The notes beneath the pieces are model-generated. The model saw only the letters and a list, made by a program, of their open reading frames with translations, did not search any database and was not told the origin of the DNA. The position numbers and the translations under genes were made by a program. A stretch of DNA of 64,000 bases from Timema cristinae (Eukaryota > Arthropoda > Insecta > Phasmatodea > Timematidae), in contig JBCFYV010000100.1 of the NCBI GenBank assembly GCA_039000515.1, forward strand, positions 31,360,421 through 31,424,420. The letters are read 5' to 3'. Below, one piece after another: positions 23,301 through 36,400 of the stretch; position 1 is the first letter of the stretch; the number at the start of each line of letters is the position of its first letter.

Positions 23301-26300
23301 GGGCAGGTAATAAGGATGGAAGGGGAGGATGGTAAAGAAAGTGATGGAAAAGTAGTAAAAAATTCACAAGGGAGGCAAGAAAGAGATTGGAGGAGCAGAT
23401 AGCAGAAACTGTGCAAGTGAGAAGAGAGTAATGGAAACAATTAAAGGAGGAAAAGTAGTGGAAAGATAGAGAGATGGAGCCATTTTAATAAAATGTTCCA
23501 ACCACAGGCTGGAAACAGATGATGATGTTGATGAGTACAAAGATAACTGAAAAAAAAAATTTTATATATATAGAGGTACTCACTTCAAGTAATAAGTTCA
23601 AGTCCTGCTTATCAAGATAGCTTCTTGTAAGTTCTCGTCCATCAAAGTCTAGTTCGGCCTTATACCTGACAAGGCTGTTTCCCATATCGATACCTTTAAC
23701 ATCATGGATTGCTCGAATCATCACGTCAGACTCTAGTTCAGAATTGATTTTGTCCAGTCTTTCCTGAGGAATGGATCTGCAACCGAGAAAATGGTCAAAC
23801 CTTTTAGCCAAACAACAAATAATTAGTAACATGGAAGAGAGAAAACAATATAACAATCAGAATTATTCTTATCTCTTCAAGGCATGGTGTACATTTCCTT
23901 TACCTTCTTCCATTTACAACTAAGGATAGGACCCTAAAATACCTGATTCCTTAAGGTGGGATGGAAGGGAATGTGAGAAAAAGGCAGTGTTTTTTGTAGT
24001 TTTTATAGTAAAATATTTGTTTGGCCAAAATAAATAAGATATTGCTCCAGTACAAACAGATAATTTAATTTTCTTCACATGATGACCTCAAAATCTCTTG
24101 AATATTTGTCAAGGGTGTTCTAGAATGTAATGACAGATGTCCTGGAACTGTTGATATCACCATGTGAAGAAAATTAAATTATGTGTTTGTACTGAAGCAA
24201 TATTTAATTTATTTTGGTCAAAAAACTGTTCTGCCATAAAAAGCTGCAAAAAACACTTGCCTTTTCTCGCGTCCCCTTTCATTCTACCTTAAGGATATTC
24301 ACGACTAAAAAGCATTGAATACAATCATATTGTTTTAAATTTTTCAATAGAAATCTGTTTTAGAGCTCAAATACTGCCAATTATAATTATAGCATGAGCA
24401 TGGTGTTAAACCAGGTTCCAGACAAGTAACTTAACACTTAACCGAATGTATGAATTATATTTGGAAGAAGGTATGGGAAAGGTGGATAGAAACATATAAT
24501 GAATGGCTTATAAGAAAGAATGTTAATTTTTAGCTGTTAATACCTATATTTTATATTATTCCATTATATTTCTATTTCCTCTTATGTTCTCGTCTTTTTT
24601 CCAAGATTTAGATTTGAATTCGAGATTCTGAATTCATAAGTAAAATGAAGATTTGGCTTCATAAAATAGTGGAGTTGAACCAACTCAATTTACAACATTA
24701 AGAATTCCTGATATTAAATTTCAAATTGCAGTAAAAATTAAAGTACCATAATAAGGAATGTGATGGTAAAAATTTAAAAACTCTAGCCTCCCCTTACAAA
24801 GAACACAATTAGTTAATTAAGGAAACTCTTAAAAAAAGGACCACTTTACAGTTATGAACTACAATATTTTTTTGCTTGGAAAAAAATTAAAGAGATGAAT
24901 AGGATAAACTAAAGGAAAAAACATTATGTGACTTTTACAATTAAAAAAAGGAACCCAATTCACAATTTAAGAATAGGACAAATTATCACAAAACTTTATA
25001 TAATAAACAAACCATTGGTAGTAAGTTGTAAATGTATCATTTTGCTTGCATTGATTATTTTTCTTCTTTATTTTTTAATATTTTCCTCTGCTCACATAAT
25101 GGCTTTTCTAGCAGATCTTTTTAACTATATTCTTCGATTGAGGGAATTAATTTCCTAGACTGGGGAAACATTTTTTGTTATTAGAATGTATCTCTCTATA
25201 AGTAAAACCTCTTTTCACTTTATGAGGTAATTGTATTATATAATATATTTTTATTAAAATGTTATTGTTTATTCAAATTAAATCAACAAAATGGATTATA
25301 ATTTGCAAACTAAATAGTTAGGTAGTCAATCTAATGAAAATATTTTCTTACGTTTTGAATCATGCATAAAATTATACAATGATGTTTAAATATGTTTTGG
25401 TATGTATAAATTTTCCAAAATTGATTAAATGATCTTGAGATGTGTTTAGACAGCCATTTTAATTATTTAAATATGGGTTTTGGTATTCATTTTTTCAAAG
25501 AGTACCTACAATACAAATAATTTAAGTTATCTTTCCTAGCTACCACAATATTTTATGTCTCTTCATTTAAAAAAAAAATCAATACAAATAAGTTCAATTA
25601 TATTTCCGTTCTACCACTTAATTTAGAGTGGATAATATAGCAAAATAATGTTTTGTGACGCATACACACAAACTTTTTCACACACACTCTATTTCACATA
25701 AACAAACTCCTACACCATTACTCACACACACCCTATCTCTCACTTTCTCTCTCACAATCTCTCTATCTCACACTTACTCAATCACATTCACTTGATCACT
25801 CTCAATCTCTAACAATCACTCCTTTACACTCACTTTCTAACACTAATAATCTCAATCACACAACCACACTCTCATTCACTCACTTTCACATTTTCTCTAT
25901 CTCTCACTCTCTTTCTATACAATTTAATGGGCCCATTTCGGTAATTGAGATTAAAAGAAAACAGCAGAACCGAATTTGACAAATGACCACTCATTTTAGA
26001 GGTTTGGGGTCTAGGATGCCAAAAAAATAGTAGCTTCTAATAAAAGCCCAATTTTCCTATCAAGTTTTTAGTTTTCAGATTTTTTTTTTTTTTTTTTTTT
26101 TTGCTGTTCCAATGTGATTCATTTGTCAGTAATTATTTGCTTACATTACTATGGAAACTCTAATTTGTGTATGTGTGTAAATAAAATTTTTCTTTGGTTT
26201 AAAATAACAACTCAATTTATACTTAGTGGTATAATGCAACAAATAAATATAGAAGGAGGGATAGTTTTAAAATTTTCACTGTAGTTTGAAGGGGGGGAAA

Positions 26301-29300
26301 AAAAAAACATTTTGTTTAAATTCAAGCATTGAAGCTCAAAATATATAGAAAGGTGAAAGATAGCTTTTGACAAGTAAACATTCAACTAGAAACTTGATTG
26401 AGGTCTCAGTGTATAAAATTTTGACCTAAGAAAAAGGTTTGAATTTGAATACATTTTAGTGTGATAATTTGCATATGTCGCTGCAACAATTCACTATTGT
26501 GTGTGTGTGTGTGGTTTTTCATACACATTAACAATGTATATGTAAACATAAAGTGTGAAAATTAAAAAAAATATATTGGTGATTAGGATTCATTTCCAAT
26601 GCCCTAATAATTAATAGACTCGTTATGATTCATCAGTATTCACATCGGCACACCTCTAGAAAAAAGGCAATAAGATTTCACCAGTCTTTGTTGGATTCTT
26701 AGGCAATGATTTCTTTTCCTCTTCCAAGCTGAGCCATTTATTTCCCATTAATTATTATTTGTATTTAAGTGAATTAAAAATAGAAATAGACTATAATGTA
26801 CCTGCCTACGAGAGCTGCCACATTTGTGTAAATGATGAATGAAGCGACACCACCGAGAATGCCTCCAACGAACAACGAACCCATTGCGTCGGGTATTGGA
26901 CTGCCCAAGTAAGAGGTTAGGCCCATGCAAGTTGCCGCTACTCCGACACCGATCACAGCAGCAAAATCTTCCATTAGCACAACATTAACACTGGGGTCAC
27001 TTCCACGCAATACTAAAAAAATAAGATAATATATAAGAAATAAAGTGTGCTATGCATGTTATAATATTCGTTAAATAAATATGATAGAATTGTTGAGAGT
27101 TAAGCACAAATGAAATTAAAAAATACTTAAATCTATTTTATTATACTTAGAAGAAGATAGAGGAAAGCAGGGGTCCACAATATATTCAGAGCTCCAATAT
27201 CTCCCCAGAACATAACATTTTCATAAAAAAAATTCCCCGAAAACCATAGCACTCAAATAAAACATTGAATATTTTATATAGCCTGAAGGATTTTTACCTA
27301 CTACATAGTTTGGAGAATTCAAATTTAAATATATTTCTAATCAGTTATTTTTATAGTACTACCTTTAAAAAATGTAGTTGCCTCCCAGAAATGGCAACCT
27401 ACCCATTTCCTTGTGCTCATTACATATTGTTTCGAATCTCGGTCGGGTGAACTGGGGGTGGTTTGTCCTAAATGGTTTTCCACTCTCCGTCCACGCAAAT
27501 GCGGGTTCACTTCTTTTAATTCAACCTTCCCAATTCCTAATCCATTAACGTAATTAGTACTTAAAGCGTATAACCCGAACGGGTAGTAAGACGCGGTGCT
27601 AAATATTATTATTAATTGTTCATTGATACCAGTAGGCTTACCGGTACCAACATTTAATTTTACATCTTGAGAGTAAGAGGCAATGGAGTGTCATTCCGGG
27701 AGGCCTTGGTTTGGTATTTGGTTGTTGATATTCATAGAATTTTGGTTTTTTCGTGGACTCGCCACTACTGCAAGGTCTATCACTATCAACCACACTAGGG
27801 GAAATACTATCGCTATTTGATCCTTACTTCTAGGTTTTTCTTGGGGATGGTTTTTTAGATACGTGATATCCGAGTGTATCACGTCTGCCACACCATTCAC
27901 AATAAGCACAGTTGACATCTTGTTTGCTCTTAAAAGTCTACATGATAAACATTTTTTTCACTAAGCCATCTAATTTTTTTATAAACATTTATCTATTGTA
28001 CGATGTACAAACCTTAATTAGGTCCACTAAAAACAACAATGTCATCGCTACATAATTATTACAATATGCATGTCACGAGTTTAAATAAACTTTGTGCACA
28101 TCACCGTGTAATTAGGTCGCGATATAACAGGTGACTGAATTCAAACTAAAATAAACATCGCTCACTCTTCCCTACCCTCCACCGCCTGCCTGCCTTAGCT
28201 ATCAAACACCCGCGGTAGGGTAGGTGACTTATTACTCATCACTCAATCATGCCTTTAGCTAGGTTGAACTATTAGATTTTTCCTTTGCCCCTTATCTCAA
28301 CCTCTGACTTCTTATTTAGAACTCCAGCACATTATCTTAGCCCCTATACACCACAACTCTTTGTGCTACACAGACACTGCCTCATATGGCACATACTGAT
28401 AATGGCGGCGTTGAGTGTTATCGGCCTTTGTTTTTCATACAAATGAACAATATGGTTTTTACAATGAAAAGAAGAATGCAGTTCACACTTTACAGTGCTG
28501 TCCCTGGACAAAGAGGTAATGGCTGTCTCTTGCAAGAAAATTGATTGTTACCACCCAATCCCTCGACATAGGTTTAATTCTATCAGAACTCATCAGGAGT
28601 CGTGGTAACATGTCGTGTTCCATGGCCTAACGACTTCCGTGAATATAGTACATAAAATCGAGTACCGAAACATGTTGGATAACTAAAGTTCCAGTAATTT
28701 CTATCATACACTGGAACACTGATAGGGGTAATGGAAACAAAAATCTCAGATAAGACTTAGATAGTTTTATTATACAAAATAGGGTTAAATATTTTAAGAA
28801 AGTTATTTGAATACTGCAACTTTTACAATCAAAGCAACCACCAACTTTTGAATAGATATGTTTTAACTTATTGTTTCAATGTTTTATTTTCACTTTCGTT
28901 AAAAACTTGTTTGCAAATTAATTATGTATTATGTCATGTTTGTTAGTTTGACCAATTTGACTCATACTTATTGAATATAGTCAAGGTAAATATTTTTAAA
29001 TTCAAAGTATTTTAAAAGAAATACGATGAAATTGAGTATAAACAACTTATAAAAGTGTTAATCATGACGATATTTATCCTCGATATTCAATTTATTAACT
29101 AAATTGATTGAACTCACACCTTTGTAAATTATTAATGACAATATCTAAGTCTTGACTTTTATTATAATAGATAAATACCCAAATTTACCCGGAGGTTCAG
29201 GATCTCGTTCACCCCTAGTTCCAACCCTATTTATGATACTAAAATACTTTTCATCAATCGTTTCCAGCCTGTGGGTTGATCAGATTAGTAAAATGCCTCC

Positions 29301-30436
29301 ATCCACCTTCATTCCTTCTAACATCCTTCTCACATCCTTCTCCTTTCACTTGTACACTTCTATAACCTTCTCATATTTCTTGATCTCCCATGCAGCCTTT
29401 TGCCTATACACTTAGTCTCCAATATTTTCCTTGCGATACTTTCCTGCTCCATGCTCATTATATAGCCCTATCAGCTCACCCTTATTTCCTAGCTACTATC
29501 TCCAATAACCCTGTACTTCAATGCTTAACCAAACAATGTCATTCCTAATCATGTTTGTCCTCAATTTTAAAATACTTGTTAGAGGCGTGCTTGTAATACA
29601 TACCATATTCCATAAATGTCATGGAGTTTGTAGATGCTCCTTTCCGAATAGAGTTCACAGCGACAAGAAGAGTTGCCCCTTCTGACACAAGGGAGCCTCC
29701 AAGAATGAAGAAAGCCTATAAATTGTTTTAAAAACATTAATCTTAACAGTTCTTCAGTTAAATAAATATTAAAAAAAGGCTTCAGTGGACAAATGGTCTA
29801 AGGCGTCACTCTCATGTTACATTAGACTACCGATGACAGGGATATTGGGGTTCTTAACCCTGTCAAGTGTACCAAGGTGTTTTTTCTAAATGGTTTTCCA
29901 CTCTTTTCAAACACAAATGCTGATATTTTCTCTCTATATTCTATCTTATTATCCATACCCCATTAACATAATCTATATTTAATATATATGTGACCCGCCT
30001 TGGTGGCGTAGTTAGCTAATGCGCTAGTCGTGTTGAGCTTGAATGCTGAGGACGGGGAGATAAAGGTTCGAATCTCGGTCGAGTGGACTGGGGGTGGTTT
30101 TTTCTAAAATGGTTTTCCACTCTCCCTCCACGCAAATGCGGGTTCACTTCTTTAATTCGACCTTCCCATTCCTAATCCATTAGCATAATTAGTACTTAAA
30201 GCGTATAACCCAAACGGGTAGTGAGACGCGGTGCTAAATGATGATGATGATGATAATAATAATATATTATATATATATATTGTGTGAAGCCCAAGGAGTT
30301 GGTGGTACATGGCAAAAAAAAAAATAATTCAAAAGTAAGGAAAAAAATTGAGTTTTAAAATAATATTAATGAAAATATAGTCAGGTGTGAAGATTTAGCT
30401 ATGATCAACCCTTCACTTTCCTTCAAATCGGGAATG

Positions 30437-30482
<46 letters not shown>

Positions 30483-33400
30483 GGGGGAATAATATATATA
30501 TATCTATATGGGGGAATAAAAAGGAAATTGAGATCGATTAACATAAATGGACAATAATTAATAAATGTTATATTGCTTGCTTTACTTTCAGATTCATATA
30601 ATATTTATTATCCTTCCCACTACAGTTCATAAGTTTGTTATAATTTATGGGAGAATGAAACATAAGATGGTATCAGTAATTTCCCCCAAAAAATGAATCT
30701 TTATTTTGTTTGTTTCTATTGGTTGGATTCTTAATTTTTACATGATTTTCCTGATTGCTTCCCAATACAGTATAGATCCTGGGAACGTTGTCTGGTTTGA
30801 AGATCATTTTGTGTTACCCAGGGAGCACTGTGTGGAATAGCTATAATTCATTCACGAGCTAAGTTTACCTGGATGACAGCTCGAAATGTTACTAGAAGTA
30901 ATACCTAATATATCACTACGCCAACAGCTGACATCTATCACTTTGGATGACTGTAATGAAAACAGATGGTAATATATTTATATGATAGTTAACCATAGTA
31001 ATTTAGGCCAATATTATTTATATATTTATTTGAGGTCGGACACAAAGTTTATTTATAGTTTTATTACCTTAAAAAATATTAACACCACTTTCACAAAAAC
31101 TTCTAAAGAACATAGCTTCAAAATGGCGACTGACAAATCTAAACCATATGATTGAACATAACAGTAAACAAGTTTTTTACAATGATGCAGACACGCAGTT
31201 AATGAAAATATTTTATTCAGTTAAATATTTCAAAATACGATAAAATAATCATAAAATCATTTATGTATGTAAAAAAATGACAACAATTTTTTCTTTTCCA
31301 AGTAAATACGATGCCTGTATTAAAAGATATTGATGTGTGCACTATATTACACAAAATCATTAATGTTCCAAAACGAAAAATAAGTACTTTTAATCATGTT
31401 TAACATATTGTTTCGAGTTGGATAAAAATAAATTATTGAGAAAAATTTAATAGTATGAGAAAACTTAAGTTTACGTTATTTTAAATGTAATATGTAACAG
31501 GTAATTAAAGATCTTTATATTTATACCAAAACTGTGATCTTTTACAAGTGTTGGCAACCCAAAACCTAAACATATGATTTTCGAACTGTCATCCAGGTAA
31601 AAACCTATCGTGAACGGAATATATCAAGCTTTACTAAGGGATGATAAAAACTGGTAATTATTCAAGAAAGCTTTCACATGATTGATGTAACAGCAGAATA
31701 GGAAAAAAAGAGAAAAAAAAAATATTTTGTAATAAACTAACCCAGAAAAAGGATTGCATCTCTGCCGGGTGCAGAATCCCGGTAACACCATGGTAGAACG
31801 ACAAGCCACTACCCACACAAAAGATGCCCACTCCAGAAATGAGGGATGACACATGCTTCATGTTGGTGTAACCATAAGGGTGGTCGGGGTCTGCTCTCTG
31901 GAGAACAACAACATCACTTTTTACAGATACAGCAAAATCTTAAATAAGAATCTTTAAAAAAAAAACATGATTAACTTCCCCAATGAAATATGTTCCCTCT
32001 AAATTGTAATACAGTAGAGGCTCAATATTTGAAATTCCATATATTCCATTCTTTCTAGGGGTCTGTGAGCATGGGTTTTTTCATTCGAGTATTGTATATT
32101 CATAATTTTAAAATGTTAGAAAGTATATTAGAACACATGTTCTTAAAATATGAATGACACTCATTTTTATGAAATGCTAAATAATTATTTTTTTAAAAGT
32201 TAAATAACTGGAATATCGGTTTTTAAATTAGAAATAACACTTATAAAACACAATTTAAAAATAAGAACAGAACTTAAATAAAAATCTAATAAAAAAATAA
32301 TCAAAATGGTTTCAACACTCATGCATTTAAGGACATTAAAATTACACTAACAGTTATAAAAAAAGTTAGTAAAATGAATAATTGCATGATGGCTTGGAAA
32401 TGTATAACAAGACAGTGTAGAAACACTGTACAGAGATGTAAAGTAAGTGGTAAGTAAAGGAAGCCAACCTAAAAGGATAGTTAGGTACAAAACATACTTC
32501 TCTCTTCATGTCTTCTTAAACTTTTACACTTTCCACTTCTTCAAAACTGCCACATTGCACATTAGTTTGAATTTTCGGGAATATTACTTTTTCATTAATC
32601 TTCTTCATATGAAAAATAAATATTTCTGAAAATTCAAAACAATAGGCAACTGTGAAAGTTTGAAGAAGTGGGAAGTGTAAAAGTGTAGAAAGAAAATAGA
32701 GAAGTTGTTTGTTTATATCTAGGCCTAACCTATACAACTTTCAGGTTGGCTTCTTTAACTGTCACTTTACATTATTGTAGTGTGTTTCTACACTGTTGTG
32801 ATAAAAAGTTAATAAATGCTATTTTTAATAAGCTAAATTTCCCCAAAATATGCTTCAGTAACCTAATCCAATTTATAAGAAAACATATAAATCATAAACA
32901 ATTAAATATTTGAGGGAATTTGTATTTCATTTATAATTCTTTAGTGTAATCAAGCATTACCACATCTTTTGTTCCATTTCCATTCCTCTATGCAAATTGT
33001 ATAGGCTCTCGTTAAACATTATTTTATTGAGAAATTTACTTCAATTCAATTTTTAAAGCTTATAAAAGTTGATGCTGATACTTTAAAATTAAGAATAATA
33101 TGACTAAAATAGTATTTTAAAAAATATATGAAATAGTAAATGCTTTTTTAATTAAAATGTGATAAGTTTTGTAAACTATGTATTGCAATAAATAAGATCA
33201 ACATTGATTTTAAACAGCTTGACAAACATAATTCTATAACTAAATAGTAACTAAACTAGAGATAGTTTTGTAGCTAAACGTATTATTTAATAAGAGTTTT
33301 AAATATCTTATGTTTGAAAACATTTAATAGAATTATATATTTTTGATATTACATTTTTAATTTAACATAAATTATTATTTTAGAAAGGGACAAGATAAAA

Positions 33401-36400
33401 ATATTTTTAAAAAATCACTCATTTATTTAGTAATCTTTTTAGCTATTCGTATTTCCATTGCTTTGTCATGGCAATACAAGTAAACATCTTCACTCACGTA
33501 TAATTCAAAATGAACAAAAATATTGAATAAATTTATCGGGCGAAAGTTCTATTACATTATGAATGTGAAAATTGAAATTAATTTTTAATAATTTGTTACG
33601 TAACTGAATGATTTATAAGTGGAAATGCTGATATTGTCTCAATTAAATAGACTATGCTTACTATTATGTTTTAAAAATAGATTATTAAGTACATCAAGTG
33701 TAAGCTCAAAAATGATGAGCCTACAAAACTATCTATCTCGATTCCGAGCTTAAGCAACGAGCTCGGCTCAAAGCTTAGAATACGAGTACTCGTAGAGCCC
33801 TTTCTTATAATTATTAATTCATTATAACATTAATCAATTCTGTTAAGTGTTAAATTACTTGTCTGGCATCTGGTTTTTATAACTGGTTTTGAACCATCAA
33901 TAAGCAGTATTAGAGCACTAGAATAAACTTTACTTGAAAAAAAATTAATAATTTGAGTGTAGAATCATAAATGTCCTTGAATCCTAAAATATCGAATATC
34001 CTCAAGAATTCGAGGGTCCATCCCTAGTATTATAACATCTAACAAAACTGATGGCTACAAATCATACAGCTTGACATATTAAAACCTTTCTAGATGTCTA
34101 GATATTAGCTATTAAAATTGGACCGTTTATTTATAGGTTGGCTCTCATCTCTTTAACCATTATTTATATTATAATGATCTTACACATTTATAAAATAATA
34201 AACCAACCTGGACTGATTTATGTATTCCAAAAGCCAAGATGAGTTGGTTGATTGTGTCGGCTAAAGAATGAATGCACTCGGAAAACATACTGTGAGACCC
34301 GGTGTACAACCAAGCAAACAACTTGAACAAGAAATTACAACCATTTCTGAAACAAAATGAGCAATTTGCACCAAACCATCCAATAACAATGATTATTTTA
34401 GGATAAACATCTAGACACAAATAAATCACACCAGCATTCACTTGAAGGCAGGATGGAAAACCACTATGTGGAAAATTCGTCTCAGTTTGACAGTTGAGAT
34501 GCAGGTTAATGAGACATGTTTGTGTACCCAAAACTGAGATTTTCATAGTAAGCCAAAACCTCTTAATACAGGTTTGAGTTATCCACAATTTACATTAATT
34601 TGAAAACATGGATGAGAAATTATAAATGGATAAATAAAAAACCTCGTATGCACCCAGCCGAGATCCAAACACCAGTCTCTTGGATCAGAGTGAACATGCC
34701 AATCACACATATTGGTGTTGTGCTAATTTTGTCAGTCACTTTGAAAATTGGTTTAAATTCATTTTGTATTGTATTTTATGTTTTTTTTAATGAGTGAAAA
34801 GTTACCATTTTGAAATACATACCTGTCAAACAAAATAAGAAAATATTTTAAAATAAAATTATATTTTATTGCTTACTATCCTAATATTCCCCTTTGATGC
34901 TTACAAAATATTATTTATGGCAAAAGTGTCAGCCAATGCTGCCATTAAGGGTGAGCAAACTGTGCAGGTGCAAAGGACCCCATATCTGCTAAGGGTGGCC
35001 CTGAGGTAAGCATTTAAATGAACAGTGAATAATAAACAAATATAATTGATTCTCAATTTATTATGTATGATAAATATTTGTATAAAATCAAGTTAATCTA
35101 TATCAGTGGTTCCCAACCTTTTGCAGACTGCATACCCCCAGCTGGCTTGGTTCCTTTCCGCGTACCCCCTACTCCAAATCCTCCAGCCATCCCCCCCCCC
35201 CACCCTTAATTTTTTTCACCTATTACAGATTCCGAAAATTTTTACACAAAAGGTATATGTTGAATTAAAATAAATGGTATACTTTTTCATTATATAGTTT
35301 TTTATTTTTGAAGTAAGCAAACAAATTAACACAAAGATTGGAATAATGAAAAAATTAATGTGATATTTGGGACTGTATTGAGTTACATAGTTTTGAAAAA
35401 TTAGGCACAAAAGAGAATAAATACAATCTCAAATCAGGAGCTGCGTCTAATTTGCTTCTATATTTATTTTTTATATAAGTATACGAAAAAAACGCCCGCT
35501 CAACAAGCTTCGTGCTAGCAAACCGCAACAAAGCATTATGGCTTTTCTAGAAAGTTCACTGTATTCGTCACCACGATGAGTCCAAAAGCTGACTAGGTTC
35601 ACTATTCCACCATTAAAGAGGTTCTTCAAAGTGGTATCTAATGCGATGCGGGCTCTAGCAACTTCTCCTTTTCAGGAATCAACAATAAAGCCGTTCAAAA
35701 TACTCTTCTTTGAAAGAATTAGATATCCACCGATCTCCCATTTCCGACATTGAAAAATATTTTTCAAACAAGGATTTTAAACCTTCCAGGTGCTCAATTA
35801 TCTTTCACCGACTGTTAAATTTAGCTCGGCTTGTGACAAGAAATCGTGAAGTGTTTCAAACACTTCAGGCTGTCCTTTTTAAATGCACTTTGCCCAAAAA
35901 TCTTTTTTTTTTCATGGATTCAATTTTGTTGACAACTTGAAAAATGTTACAATTTTTTTGAAATGAAAGATTGAGTTTATTAATCTGGTGGAAAATGTCA
36001 CTTAGGTATGCAAGGCTTTGTAACCATTCAAAATCATGAATCCTGGATCCAAGATTTTTAGAAGGATGCTCTTCCAAAAAAAGGGCTACCTCGTGTCAAA
36101 GTTCAAACAGCCACGTCAGGACTTTACCCCGGACAACCACCTAACTTCAGTGTGCAAAAGCAAAATGTTGTGAATGATGTCCATGTCACACAGTAATTTA
36201 AACAAGCCTGGAGTGAGTAGGATTTGCTTGATAAAGTTGACAACTTGACCGCTTCATCAAGAACGTTTTTCAAATCTGGAGGCAAAGGTTTCGACGCGAG
36301 GCTCTGTCTGTGAATACAGCAGTGCGTCCATTTCGTTTTTGGGGCGACTTCTTCCACGCATGCACGAAGACCTGAGTAGCAACCTTCAATGTATTTTCCT

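Noticed and set aside
24928..25158. Hydrophobic 76-codon frame within an SLC30A9 intron
   Set aside because: AT-rich sequence gives Ile/Leu/Phe-rich translations by chance; no similarity or conserved motif.
27691..27918. 75-codon minus-strand frame with hydrophobic stretch
   Set aside because: No family similarity, no splice context joining it to SLC30A9, and phases would not fit.
30437..30520. Possible CRISPR-like or regulatory tandem array
   Set aside because: A simple AC/AT microsatellite; no spaced repeats.
32447..32737. Overlapping open frames on both strands
   Set aside because: They mirror each other because they lie in the arms of a palindromic MITE.
32013..34018. Tigger-like ends around repeat copy 2 (CAGTAGAGGCTCAATATTTG on the left, GAGGGTCCATCCCTAG on the right)
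   Set aside because: The left end resembles a Tigger terminus, but the right does not mirror it well enough to call one element.
34169..34588. 139-codon minus-strand open frame read as one protein
   Set aside because: Only 34208-34346 matches SLC30A9. The rest is intron read through upstream of the TTTCAG acceptor.
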